From Armatimonadota bacterium (lineage in GTDB: Bacteria > Armatimonadota > Fimbriimonadia > Fimbriimonadales > Fimbriimonadaceae): a DNA stretch of 64,000 nucleotides. The stretch is from the NCBI GenBank assembly GCA_018268255.1, contig JAFDWX010000003.1:62001-126000 (forward strand), written 5' to 3'. The notes below the pieces were generated by a model, which ran no database searches, was not told where the DNA came from, and saw nothing but the letters and a program-made list of their open reading frames with translations. Both the position numbers and the translations under genes were made by a program. Positions 8,320-17,387 of the stretch are shown one piece after another. Each line of letters starts with the position of its first letter. Position 1 is the stretch's first letter.

Positions 8320-9306
8320 TTACCTTCTCTTTTGAGTAAACACCGCAACGACGATGATCGCCCCGGTGATGATGAGACGAAGTGCTTCGGGCACCGCGTT
8401 GATGCTCAAAATCTTTTCGACGTACCCGATGGTCAGGATGCCGACGAGCGTGAGGCCAACACTGCCTCGACCACCCATCAGGCTAGTTCCACCCATCACA
8501 ACCATGGCGATTGCCGTTAGTTCATAGCCGGTTCCGGCTTCGGGATCTCCCTGCTGTTCTTGAGCTGCCTGGCAGATTCCGGCGATGGCAGCAAAGGCAC
8601 CGCAGAGAACGTACGCCCATATTTTGGATGCCTTGACCGGAACTCCGGAGAGTCGTGCTGCCTCCTCGTTACCTCCTATTGCGACCACTTCCCGGCCCCA
8701 TCGATGGCGTGCCAATAAGGCGAACGTAATGGCAAAGCATGCAAAGAATATCAGCGTGACGACGCTGAGGTTCCCGCCGAGTATCCGTGAATCGATGGTG
8801 CGATACAATCCCGGGACTTCGACGTATTTCATGCTTCCATCAGGCATGGCAAGGTTGGTGGCGACCTTTTCTCCACCGCTCACCAGCTTTGCCATGCCAC
8901 GTGCGGTGACCATCATTGCAAGCGTAGCGATAAACGCCTGCATCCTCCCGAAGGCTACCAAGGCTCCCGAAATCCATCCCGCAAACCCGCCCACAGCCAC
9001 GACCACCAGAACCGAAATTGCGGGAGAAATCTGCCAATGGATGACCATTTTGGAGAGCAGCACAGCCGAAAGGGCAAGAACGCTTCCGACCGAAAGGTCG
9101 ATTCCGCCAGACAAGACAACGACGGTCATTCCACATGCCAGGATGCCGTAGACCGACATCTGGCGGAGCGCATCTCGGTGCGTGCCGAATCGCAAGAAGG
9201 ATCCGTCGCCGTTAAGCAGAAGGCCGCAAAGAACCACGATCGCAAATGCCAGAATCGCCCGGGTTTCGGGTTTAGCCAAAATTCGCGAGACCGGATTCGT
9301 ACTCAT
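8320..9306 (-). CDS. Sugar ABC transporter permease (RbsC/AraH type)
   Basis: 328 aa with about eight to ten hydrophobic segments. Family signatures are GILACGMTVVVLSGGIDLSVGS (near residue 53) and GTSLMGGRGSVG near residue 270, both typical of the BPD_transp_2 permeases of ribose, arabinose and xylose importers. It would form the membrane channel as a homodimer. The start codon overlaps the ATPase stop by 4 bp, showing translational coupling. Confidence 0.93.
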   Translation of the reverse strand: MSTNPVSRILAKPETRAILAFAIVVLCGLLLNGDGSFLRFGTHRDALRQMSVYGILACGMTVVVLSGGIDLSVGSVLALSAVLLSKMVIHWQISPAISVLVVVAVGGFAGWISGALVAFGRMQAFIATLAMMVTARGMAKLVSGGEKVATNLAMPDGSMKYVEVPGLYRTIDSRILGGNLSVVTLIFFACFAITFALLARHRWGREVVAIGGNEEAARLSGVPVKASKIWAYVLCGAFAAIAGICQAAQEQQGDPEAGTGYELTAIAMVVMGGTSLMGGRGSVGLTLVGILTIGYVEKILSINAVPEALRLIITGAIIVVAVFTQKRR

Positions 9307-10811
9307 GCGCTGATCGCCGCTCCTATCACTTTTTCAGCGGTGGCGTCATCCTTCTTGAATTCTCCGGCGATCCGTCCCTGCCTCAGCACGACAATTCGGT
9401 CGCTAAGTGCCAGGAGTTCATGGATGTCACTCGTGATCAGCAAAATCGCCTTACCTGCAGATTGCCACCGGCCGATTTGTTCGTAAACCTCGGCCTTGGC
9501 ATTGACATCGATTCCCCGAGTGGGCTCGTCCAAGAGCAGAACGGCGGGATCGGTTTGGTGCCACTTTGCCAAGACCACTTTCTGCTGATTTCCCCCGCTC
9601 AGGCTGCCCACTTCGACATCATAGCTCTCGGCCCTGACCGAAAAACTTCGGCATAGCGCGGTAAGGGCGGTGCGCATCTGAGCCGCCACGATCCAACCAC
9701 GGCGTGCGAAACTCACCAAATTCGGTAGGGCGCAATTCTCCACAACCGAAGATCCCAGAATCAGTCCGTGAGTTTTGCGATCGTTCGTGACGAGCGCGAG
9801 CCCTGCTCGTACGCTCTCTTGTGGCGTGGCTGTATGCCGCCGCGTTCCTTGAAGAAGCACTTCGCCGGCCGAGTCGCGATCGATGCCACCGAAAATGGCC
9901 CAGAGCAGTTCGCTGCATCCAGAACCCTCGACTCCTGCGAGGCCGACGACTTCTCCCGGTCGGGCCATAACCGAGATGTTGTCCACGAGTGTCCTCGAGC
10001 CCTGCCGGACGGTGATGTTTCTTGCCTCGAATACGACCTCGCCCATCGGTGCCGTGCTCGTCTCCATTTTCGACTCGGCTCGTTCAACCGCATCTCCGAC
10101 CATCAACTGGGCAACTTTCGCGGGAGGCAGAGCCTCGGGTGTTTCGGTCGACACGACCGTGCCATCCCGAAGGACCGATATCCTGGATGCGAGTCGGTAG
10201 ATCTCTTCCATCCGATGGGAAACATACAGAATCCCGCATCCGGCCCTTTGGAGATCGCCGATTACGCCAAACAGCCGATCGGATTCGCGTGCATTGAGGG
10301 CGCTCGTCGGTTCATCCATCACCACGACATTGGCCTCGAATCGAAGCGCCTTGGCAATTTCGACCATCTGCTGAGTCGAGATTGGAAATGATCCAACGCG
10401 AGCCTGTAGGTCAATCTCCAAACCCAGTCTCGCCAGAACAGCTTTCGCCTGTTGAGACATGGCGGCAAAGTCGACCCAGCCTCGTCGGGTCGGCAAATCG
10501 CCGAGGAACAAGTTCTCAAGAACCGACATGTCGGGAACCAGAGAGAGTTCCTGGTGAATGACTGAGATACCTTGACGAATTGCATCTTGCGGTGACCCAA
10601 AATGGACCGGTTTGTCCATGAAGTGCACTGTGCCCGAATAATGCTGAATCGCCCCGCCCAAAATGTTGATCAGGGTGCTTTTGCCAGCGCCGTTTCCACC
10701 CGCAAGAACGTGGACCTCGCCAGCTTCGACGGTGAGATCAACACCGTTCAGCACTCGGTTTGCACCGAAGCTCTTCTCGATATGCTCTAGCCTGACGAGC
10801 GTCTCGCTCAT
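9303..10811 (-). CDS. Sugar ABC transporter ATP-binding protein, two ATPase domains (RbsA type)
   Basis: 502 aa, the usual length of RbsA/XylG/AraG. Domain 1 has Walker A GGNGAGKST near residue 38 and Walker B VVVMDEPTSAL near 160. Domain 2 has a degenerate P-loop region (GLAGVEGSGCSELLWAIFG), signature LSGGNQQKV and Walker B VLLLDEPTRGID. A weak first site and an altered second P-loop are normal for this subfamily. It powers the importer. It overlaps the GH116 gene upstream by 4 bp and the permease downstream by 4 bp, so all four genes form one operon. Confidence 0.95.
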   Translation of the reverse strand: MSETLVRLEHIEKSFGANRVLNGVDLTVEAGEVHVLAGGNGAGKSTLINILGGAIQHYSGTVHFMDKPVHFGSPQDAIRQGISVIHQELSLVPDMSVLENLFLGDLPTRRGWVDFAAMSQQAKAVLARLGLEIDLQARVGSFPISTQQMVEIAKALRFEANVVVMDEPTSALNARESDRLFGVIGDLQRAGCGILYVSHRMEEIYRLASRISVLRDGTVVSTETPEALPPAKVAQLMVGDAVERAESKMETSTAPMGEVVFEARNITVRQGSRTLVDNISVMARPGEVVGLAGVEGSGCSELLWAIFGGIDRDSAGEVLLQGTRRHTATPQESVRAGLALVTNDRKTHGLILGSSVVENCALPNLVSFARRGWIVAAQMRTALTALCRSFSVRAESYDVEVGSLSGGNQQKVVLAKWHQTDPAVLLLDEPTRGIDVNAKAEVYEQIGRWQSAGKAILLITSDIHELLALSDRIVVLRQGRIAGEFKKDDATAEKVIGAAISA

Positions 10812-13800
10812 GAAAGGCGGATGGTGAGTTCCTCGTTTGTTCGAATTGTGATGGGCTTCGTAAAGCGCACCGCTATCGACCCACCTTTGGGCTCGATCGA
10901 GGCCTCCACGGGCTTTCCGGCAACTGTCGCCTCGACTCTCGTCCGGGAATGTTTCCCCGGGTCCAGCCTGAATTCGCTGAGCTTAAGCTGTCCCCACAGG
11001 ATCGACACACGAGCATCGAGGGACTTAGCAGAGACTTTTTGCTCAAAAGAACCCCAACCTTCCGCTGCGGTGAACGCTGCTTTGAACTTCTCGGGAGTCA
11101 TTTTCGGCGCGAAGCCGAGTACACCCTTGGGTCCGTGATAGTAGTAGCCGCAAAGGGCCAGGTAAGTGCTGTAAACCGACATACCTCGGGCGTAATGGTC
11201 GCTGCACTCGACCTCATTATAAGGATTGCGCTTTTCTGGAGCGTGGCGGTCGACCACTGCCTTGACTACGCGCAGACCTTCTTCAACCAAGCCTTCGTAG
11301 ATCATCTCGGCGGCAGCCGAATACTCGACTCCGGTCCAGCATTCGTTAAAGTACATGGACGCCCAAGTGGGAGTAGGTCCAAGAATGGAATCCTTATCTT
11401 TGAACGGAAATGCCGTCGTGACGAGTCCAGTTTCGCCTGGCACGGCATACCATCGGCCCGGTTTCTGCTTTTCGCGGAACGGGCCAACATCGGGGATGAA
11501 GTTGTACTTGAACAGCGACTTCATTGCAGTCCGGGAGGCTTTCTCTGGTGCGATTCTGCCCAGCCCCAACTGATGCGCCCACCACTGGCCCAGAAGTTGG
11601 TCCACGTGGCAGCCGTTACCGATTCGCATCGCGTCAAGGTGCGAAGGTTTGTCCAACACGTGGATGTAGTACTCGCCGTTGAAGAAGAGCTTGTCGAACG
11701 CCGCTACGCCTTTCTTGAAGATATTGCGGCACGTCTCGGCAAACTCGTCATCGCCCATTTCCGTCGCCATCTCCTCACCCGCACGCAGGGCAGCCAAGTA
11801 CATCGAAGTGAGCCATGACGACGGTCCGTAGAGATCGACGTCGAGCGTGTTGTGCTGACGGCCCTCCAAAACCCCGTTTCCATCCTTGTCCTCCCTGATC
11901 AGAAACTCAAGGACCTTTTTGATGGGTTTATAAACGCGCTTGAGGAACCGATCGTCCGCACACATCATGTGCTCTCGATAGGTCCGGAGAACGTAACCGG
12001 CCTGTGAATCCGCGGCATACCCGTGTCCGTACTCGCCCCGGAAATTGACGATGCCACTTTCCTCTAAGAAACCGACTTTGGGATTGAGCTCCGCCATTTC
12101 TCGGACGCTCCGCTCAAGCTCTGGATAAAGCCGCGCCATTGATTGGGCATATTGCCAAACGTGGCCGCAGGTTCCGTCGCAGCAGCCGATTCCCTCCCAG
12201 GCGTAGAACCGCCCGTTTTTGAAGCGAACGCACGTCATCGTGCTCAGCGTTGAGGAAGCATCCATCACTCGCTGGACGTACCACTTTGGAAGCGTGGAGT
12301 CGTACCACGTCTTGTGCCAGAGGTCGGTGAAATCGTGCTTGGGAGCGTTGTCGAGCACTTTGCTCGCTGAATCCGCTTTAGAGGCGTAATAGTGGCCGAC
12401 CTCGCCGATCCCGTTCACCACTAAATTGGGGAAGTGCCAGGCGAGTCGAACCTCAAACTCGTGGGATTTGCCCGGCCCGAGTTCAACCGGTTTCGAAACG
12501 ACTGAACCAGAAGGCCGCTCTGGACTCGCAGCTGAAACTGGGGTCGTTCCGGAGTGCTCAAAGATCGTGGAACGGGTTGCGCCGGGTTTTGGTGTTCCTC
12601 CGATCAACTGGAGCGCCATCGAACCGAAGTCCGTCGCACGATCGAGATCGAACTCCAGTTCGTCCACGAATCGAATTTGTCCAACGCCGATTTGGCCCCA
12701 AAACTCCCTTTCCTTGTCGACGATTTCGATGTGCGCCTTCTTCCCGAGGTGCTCGCGAAGGTCCACCATTTCCATTCGGAGTTCATCGGATTGGCGACCT
12801 GTAAGCATGATCGTCGGTCCTCCTTCCACCACGACGAGTGCGCAGGCAGTATTGGGTTTGTTGCCTCCGCCGATCCAGATCTCAACGAAATTCCTGTCGA
12901 TGGTAAACGTCTTGCTGGTCAGCCTTCCTGTCCGAGCATCTGCGACGACATTCGTGTCTCCTTGGCGTGGGTTATAGGATTTCGCCACACGCGTGCCCGG
13001 TCCATTCTTGATGTGGTATTGCGCTTTGGGTTGTGGACCGCTTCCGAACGCGTCTCCTTCGACCGTCCAACCTTCGAAACTCTCTGAATCCCACGTTTCG
13101 AAAACTACGGGTTTCCGGGGCTTGGCCTTTGGCGGATTCAGCTCTGCTTCCAATATCAAGCGATCCTTTTCACCACGGACCGTCCGTTTCACCAATCCCG
13201 CGGGAGCCGTGTGGAGGCAAACGGGGTTTTCAACCCAGGCACCCAAGGACACTTTGACCGGTTTGCCAGAGTGATTGGTGACCTTGAGTTTTCTGATAAC
13301 CAGGGGAAGCGAAGAGGCTTCGGTATCCAGCGGGCAGTATGGGGAATGCGTTTCCATCTCGACCGTCACGGGTGATTGCGGGTCCGAGTATCGGTGGATC
13401 GCCTTGGGATACTCGCCGAGAAACTCGATGGAGTTCCAGTCACCATGTTCCAGTACCTTGACGGTCGGGGCCCCTTCCGATTCGACGCGGATGCCGATCC
13501 CCTGGTCGAAAGGATGGGTTTGCTCCGGAGGTTGCACGTAATTGGCTCCTCCCAGCGGATTGATCGTGTCGCCGTGGAATGTCACCTGCTTGTTGATGAC
13601 TCCGAGTTTGATCTCGTTAAAAATGTCCCATAGCCATAGCCGGCCGTCGCCACCAAGATAAACCGTTCCCGTGCACAATCCGCCCACGGGCATACCCACG
13701 TAGCGCAGGTCCTTACCCGAAAGGAACTTTCGAACTCCAGATTCCAAAAGGGAGGCGGAAGTGCCTTTGTCGGCTGGTGCATAGCGTGCAAATGGAAACG

Positions 13801-13888
13801 AGAGGGGTGTGTGCATGGCGACTCCTACGCTGGAGGCGAGCCGGATGAAATCGCGGCGTGTAACGTGGCTAGTTGATTCCTCACTCAT
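10808..13888 (-). CDS. Tat-exported GH116 (GBA2-type) glycosidase
   Basis: 1026 aa from the ATG at 13888, which has AGGAGA 8 nt upstream. The frame extends to 14104, but that part overlaps the regulator gene and its operator. The N-terminus carries a twin-arginine signal (TRRDFIRLASS). An N-terminal beta-sandwich region (to about residue 540) precedes the all-alpha catalytic domain (DGTCGHVWQYAQSMARLYPE; HNTLDVDLYGPSSWLTSMYL). D683 in HNTLD aligns with the acid/base Asp of the family. Known GH116 enzymes cleave beta-glucosides or beta-xylosides. It heads the ABC importer operon, which suggests that its product is the imported sugar. Confidence 0.82.
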   Translation of the reverse strand: MSEESTSHVTRRDFIRLASSVGVAMHTPLSFPFARYAPADKGTSASLLESGVRKFLSGKDLRYVGMPVGGLCTGTVYLGGDGRLWLWDIFNEIKLGVINKQVTFHGDTINPLGGANYVQPPEQTHPFDQGIGIRVESEGAPTVKVLEHGDWNSIEFLGEYPKAIHRYSDPQSPVTVEMETHSPYCPLDTEASSLPLVIRKLKVTNHSGKPVKVSLGAWVENPVCLHTAPAGLVKRTVRGEKDRLILEAELNPPKAKPRKPVVFETWDSESFEGWTVEGDAFGSGPQPKAQYHIKNGPGTRVAKSYNPRQGDTNVVADARTGRLTSKTFTIDRNFVEIWIGGGNKPNTACALVVVEGGPTIMLTGRQSDELRMEMVDLREHLGKKAHIEIVDKEREFWGQIGVGQIRFVDELEFDLDRATDFGSMALQLIGGTPKPGATRSTIFEHSGTTPVSAASPERPSGSVVSKPVELGPGKSHEFEVRLAWHFPNLVVNGIGEVGHYYASKADSASKVLDNAPKHDFTDLWHKTWYDSTLPKWYVQRVMDASSTLSTMTCVRFKNGRFYAWEGIGCCDGTCGHVWQYAQSMARLYPELERSVREMAELNPKVGFLEESGIVNFRGEYGHGYAADSQAGYVLRTYREHMMCADDRFLKRVYKPIKKVLEFLIREDKDGNGVLEGRQHNTLDVDLYGPSSWLTSMYLAALRAGEEMATEMGDDEFAETCRNIFKKGVAAFDKLFFNGEYYIHVLDKPSHLDAMRIGNGCHVDQLLGQWWAHQLGLGRIAPEKASRTAMKSLFKYNFIPDVGPFREKQKPGRWYAVPGETGLVTTAFPFKDKDSILGPTPTWASMYFNECWTGVEYSAAAEMIYEGLVEEGLRVVKAVVDRHAPEKRNPYNEVECSDHYARGMSVYSTYLALCGYYYHGPKGVLGFAPKMTPEKFKAAFTAAEGWGSFEQKVSAKSLDARVSILWGQLKLSEFRLDPGKHSRTRVEATVAGKPVEASIEPKGGSIAVRFTKPITIRTNEELTIRLS

Positions 13889-13922
13889 TCCGGCAATCTC
13901 CTGTGGTGTCGCAAGGTTTACC

Positions 13923-13940
13923 ATATTGCACAGGCAATAT
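13923..13940. promoter_or_regulatory. Palindromic operator between the GH116 operon and its regulator
   Basis: ATATTGC-ACAG-GCAATAT has perfect 7-bp inverted arms and a 4-bp spacer. It lies 35 bp before the GH116 start and 34 bp before the regulator start, so it can control both divergent promoters and give autoregulation. Its core matches the site at 5656-5671. Confidence 0.7.
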
Positions 13941-13956
13941 AAAAACGTACCGTGTG

Positions 13957-13962
13957 TATAAT
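13957..13962 (+). promoter_or_regulatory. -10 box of the regulator gene
   Basis: A perfect TATAAT stands 11 nt before the regulator ATG. The expected -35 position falls inside the operator at 13923-13940, so a bound regulator would block its own promoter. The transcript would have almost no leader. Confidence 0.5.
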
Positions 13963-13973
13963 CCGGCAAACCG

Positions 13974-15026
13974 ATGCGAAAGCCTGCATGGAGAGTGATA
14001 GCAGACGAGATTGCAGGGAAGATCGCCTCCGGGAAGCTCCAACCAGGCGCGAGGATCGAACCCGAGACCGAGATTGCTGAACGATTGGGCGTGTCCCGCC
14101 ACACGGCACACAGAGCTATTCACGAACTTCAGCGACAGGGCCTGGTGGCCAGACAACGCCGGTGGGGAACAGTGGTCGCCGAAAGGCCGATCCTCCGCAA
14201 ACAGCGAATCGGATACCTGGCCGACTTTACGACCAACCTATTCCAAGCGCACCTCCTCAGCCATATCGAAAGCAACCTCAAGCAAGGTGATCGGCTCTTG
14301 GTTGCGACGTCGCTCAATGATTCCGAGTTGGAGGCAGAGCATCTGAGAGAACTCCAAAGCGAAGTTGACGGACTGATCGTTTATCCGGCAGAAGGCGACG
14401 GGAATGCACGCATCTTCAAGGAAATTCGGGAATCACATTTTCCGCTGGTGCTGATCGACCGCGCACCACGTGGCTGCGAGGATATGGTCGTGCTCACAGA
14501 CAATGTCGGTGCTGCTCAGCGTGCGGTTGATCTCCTGGTAACCCAGGGACATACTAAGATCGCGTTCTTTGGCAACAACAGCGATAAGGCTCTGAGTAAT
14601 CGAGAGCGGCACCAGGGGTACGAGCGAGCGGTTCCGCAGCTTGATCCAAAGCTGGAGCGTTGGATCCATGTGAATCTATCGGAGAATGCGGAGTCGATGT
14701 ACCAAGCTGTCTCCGATGCACTGGTGGCGATGATGGCCAGGGACGTGCGGCCGACAGCCGCATTTTGCAGTCAAGACTGGCTTGCTCGGGCGCTCATTCT
14801 CGCGTGCAACGATGAAAATATCGAAGTGGGGAAGGACTTCGCGATAGCCACCTATAACGACTTCGGCGAGACATTTTTCCGATTTCCCAAGCGAATTCAC
14901 AGAGTCATCCAGCGTGTGGACCGGATCAGTGAACTCGCGGTGGAACGGCTATATCGTTTGATCGGGAACGAACCCGTTGAGGCAGGCCCGATTCGCGTCG
15001 AAGCTGGTCTTGTGCCGGCAGAGTAG
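13974..15026 (+). CDS. GntR-LacI hybrid transcriptional regulator (AraR-like)
   Basis: 350 aa. Residues 1-70 are a GntR-type winged helix (IASGKLQPGARIEPETEIAE, then RLGVSRHTAHRAIHELQRQG). The rest is a LacI-type sugar-binding domain (KQRIGYLADFTTNLFQ; DGLIVYPAEGDG; TAAFCSQDWLARAL; DFAIATYNDFGE). This fusion is the architecture of Bacillus AraR, which represses arabinose genes and lets go when it binds the sugar. The gene diverges from the GH116-ABC operon, and a perfect palindrome lies between them. The inducer is unknown, probably the imported sugar. Confidence 0.88.
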   Translation: MRKPAWRVIADEIAGKIASGKLQPGARIEPETEIAERLGVSRHTAHRAIHELQRQGLVARQRRWGTVVAERPILRKQRIGYLADFTTNLFQAHLLSHIESNLKQGDRLLVATSLNDSELEAEHLRELQSEVDGLIVYPAEGDGNARIFKEIRESHFPLVLIDRAPRGCEDMVVLTDNVGAAQRAVDLLVTQGHTKIAFFGNNSDKALSNRERHQGYERAVPQLDPKLERWIHVNLSENAESMYQAVSDALVAMMARDVRPTAAFCSQDWLARALILACNDENIEVGKDFAIATYNDFGETFFRFPKRIHRVIQRVDRISELAVERLYRLIGNEPVEAGPIRVEAGLVPAE

Positions 15027-15029
15027 CGG

Positions 15030-15512
15030 CTATTTTCCTGATTCGATGAGAGCGACCAGTTGGTCCAAAACGACACCCCACCCTTGCTCAAAGCCCATCG
15101 CGGCGTGTTCCTCCTTGGTTTCCGAGTCCTTGTGGAAAACGGTGGCGGTGTATCGAGTTCCCCCTTCAACCGGTTCCAAGTCGATGCAGGCGGTCATGAA
15201 GCTGTTGGCGGTAGGACGAAATCCCTCCCCCAGGCAACTGGTGAAAACCAATTGCCGATTAGGAACAAGGTGCAGCAGGCAGCCGGAGTTGGTCACCTGT
15301 TCTCCGTTGGGTCCTTCCATCAGGCTGTTGAACTTACCGCCGGGTCGCGCATCGAGTTCCGCCCAAGAGACCTTCCACGGTAGAGGGCAGAACCATTCAT
15401 CCATTCGCTCGGCACTAGTCCAATGTCGATGGATGTCTTCGGCAGAAACGGGCACGATTCGTTCCAATCGCAAGTCCGTTTCAGGGTTGAACTGAAAGGT
15501 GATCTTTTCCAT
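15030..15512 (-). CDS. SRPBCC (AHSA1-like) domain protein
   Basis: 160 aa from the ATG at 15512; the frame extends 35 codons further upstream, but that stretch has no family similarity. The sequence follows the AHSA1 pattern: LRLERIVPVSAEDIHRHWT, the ligand-cavity strand DARPGGKFNSLMEGPNG, and the terminal helix GFEQGWGVVLDQLVALIESG. These small proteins have a helix-grip fold that binds hydrophobic ligands, and most are uncharacterised. It ends 3 bp from the convergent regulator gene. Confidence 0.8.
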   Translation of the reverse strand: MEKITFQFNPETDLRLERIVPVSAEDIHRHWTSAERMDEWFCPLPWKVSWAELDARPGGKFNSLMEGPNGEQVTNSGCLLHLVPNRQLVFTSCLGEGFRPTANSFMTACIDLEPVEGGTRYTATVFHKDSETKEEHAAMGFEQGWGVVLDQLVALIESGK

Positions 15513-15645
15513 GGCTAGATTGGTGGTCCACCCGCCGCTGATCACGGCATCGAACACATTGAGTGGATAGACGAGAGGTTCGACCCCTTGGACCCTCTCT
15601 TGCAGCCAGAACCGCAAGGGAACAACCGCATTCGCTCTCCGCGGA

Positions 15646-15804
15646 TCACTTGATCACGTGATCGTGCGATTTGAGGATCATTTTCGTCATCCGCCAGTTG
15701 ATAGCTAGAAATCTCCACACCTGAAGGAGGAGGGATCGACGGTAGTACAAGGTTCGTTCAGTGGGACGAATTGCTGTGACTTTTTCGGTTGATTGAGGCT
15801 TCAT
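15646..15804 (-). CDS. Small basic protein (52 aa) coupled to the SQR-like gene
   Basis: A 52-codon frame starts at the ATG at 15804, only 2 bp after the oxidoreductase stop, with GGAG 5 nt upstream (inside the preceding stop region). The product (MKPQSTEKVTAIRPTERT..., then LLLQVWRFLAINWRMTKMI) is basic with an amphipathic Trp/Arg-rich segment and ends in His-rich KSHDHVIK. Spacing, ribosome site and composition indicate a real translated gene. It could be a membrane-associated partner of the flavoprotein. I do not recognise a named family. Confidence 0.6.
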   Translation of the reverse strand: MKPQSTEKVTAIRPTERTLYYRRSLLLQVWRFLAINWRMTKMILKSHDHVIK

Positions 15805-15806
15805 GT

Positions 15807-17258
15807 CTACTCCGGAACCACCCACCAGAATGGCAACGCTTTGGCCTTATAAATGAAGGCAACGTGCAGCAAGTACTTGATCCAGTGCCCCGCAAGGCCG
15901 ATCTCGCCGGTTGTGTAGGGAACGCTCCGTCCATAACCCGGATACTTCGAAAAATCGGGGATGATCGGATACATCGTGATGGCGGCCGCACTGCCTGACA
16001 GGAAGCTGTTTCCTGCCGACGCGATGCAGGCGGCTCCCATGTCAGCCATCGAAGCTGCATGGGTGGCTTTGGTTGACTTGTTCCGAATCATGTCCGCGAT
16101 AGAATTCGCCACGGCTCGACCCATGATCGCGGAGGGCATGCCAGTCCGAGGCGGTGCGGGTGCGATTTTGGTTCCATTGGGAGTTTCCCTGGGCCTGGAA
16201 ATCTGATGTGGAGGCGCGAAGGCAATGCCCACAGCGAAGACGTTGGGATATTTAGTTTGGTAGGTTTTGGGCCAATCGCTCGGCGCCCAATCCTCATAGG
16301 GCTTTGCTGTGTATTCGGCGTCGACTTTCATGAACTTGCCCGGGTTGAAGAGCTCGCTGGAGATGTCATTCCCCGCGTTGTCGAACGCAGCCATGTTGAC
16401 TCCCGAGAACGGAGGCAATAGCATAGCGAAGTTAAATTCGAGTTCGCCGCGAGTTCCGTCGAGTGTCTCGTATTCCAATTTGGTCGCGTCGACTCGGTGG
16501 ACGTGAGCACCGATGATGGATTCCACGCCTCTTTCGTGAAAGAGAGACTCGGCGAAAAGGCTGCTCGGAGAAATGTGGCCGGCGTTTTGAAGGTACATAC
16601 CATCGACACCAAAGTCACCGAGTTCTGCCTCGTTCGTAAGGAAAATGATGCGGGCTTTGTCGCGAACGCCTCTTTGACGGAGTTCGAACTCCAAATTGAA
16701 CACATACTCGAACGCGGCACCTTCACACGTACAGAGGCCATGACCGGTCCCAATGACAAACGTTTTGGCTTTGCCAGCTTTCATCTCGAGAACAATTTGC
16801 TCAAGTCTTTGAGCAGTCTCCATCGCGTGCTCCACCGTGCAAACTGAGAGTGAGTAACCTTCAGGCCCGAGGCCAGGCGTCGCCTCGAAGTTGAGTTTTG
16901 GGCCAGTGGCGTTGATGAGATAGTCGTAGTCGATGTTGGAGCGCGTTCCCGCCGTCGATGGATCGGTCGACTCGACTGTTACGAACGGTCGCTCAGTGGT
17001 GGAATCTCCTTCTGGGTGAATTTCGACCGCTTTTGACAGCACAAACTCCACGCCAAGCTTCTTGTAAACGGGAGCCAAGTCGAAGGTCACCTGGTGGTCT
17101 TTCATTTTGCCGATCCCGACCCAGATATTGGATGGAATCCAGTTCCACTTGGGCTTGGGGCTTACGACTGTGATGGAATGGGCACGTCCGAGCTTTCGGC
17201 GAAGAATGAGTGCTGCAGTGTGGCCGGAAACTCCAGCTCCTAGAATGACGATTTTCAT
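15807..17258 (-). CDS. Sulfide:quinone oxidoreductase-like FAD-dependent flavoprotein
   Basis: 483 aa. The N-terminus is a dinucleotide-binding fold (KIVILGAGVSGHTAALILRR). A second nucleotide segment holds KTFVIGTGHGLCTCEGAAFE near residue 180. NVFAVGIAF near 345 is the FAD-binding strand of pyridine-disulfide-type enzymes. The two cysteines of LCTC resemble the redox cysteine region of the SQR family. The C-terminal segment HWIKYLLHVAFIYKAKALPF fits a membrane-associating helix. It would oxidise sulfide or a related donor and pass electrons to quinone. An imperfect inverted repeat (TGTAT-N9-ATACA, 17277-17295) lies upstream. A 52-aa gene follows immediately. Confidence 0.78.
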   Translation of the reverse strand: MKIVILGAGVSGHTAALILRRKLGRAHSITVVSPKPKWNWIPSNIWVGIGKMKDHQVTFDLAPVYKKLGVEFVLSKAVEIHPEGDSTTERPFVTVESTDPSTAGTRSNIDYDYLINATGPKLNFEATPGLGPEGYSLSVCTVEHAMETAQRLEQIVLEMKAGKAKTFVIGTGHGLCTCEGAAFEYVFNLEFELRQRGVRDKARIIFLTNEAELGDFGVDGMYLQNAGHISPSSLFAESLFHERGVESIIGAHVHRVDATKLEYETLDGTRGELEFNFAMLLPPFSGVNMAAFDNAGNDISSELFNPGKFMKVDAEYTAKPYEDWAPSDWPKTYQTKYPNVFAVGIAFAPPHQISRPRETPNGTKIAPAPPRTGMPSAIMGRAVANSIADMIRNKSTKATHAASMADMGAACIASAGNSFLSGSAAAITMYPIIPDFSKYPGYGRSVPYTTGEIGLAGHWIKYLLHVAFIYKAKALPFWWVVPE

Positions 17259-17387
17259 TTCCGTAATCCCGACGCCTGTATAAATTTAGGATACACAGAA
17301 CTTCAAAGGGGATTCATCTTTGCGAAAATTCTCGTTGGTTAGAGTGTTCCAAGGCCACCCTTGGGTTCAAAGAAACCCAGATTCCTC

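Noticed and set aside
13889-14104. N-terminal extension of the GH116 frame
   Set aside because: It crosses the operator and the regulator gene; the ATG at 13888 has a good ribosome site and begins a Tat signal.
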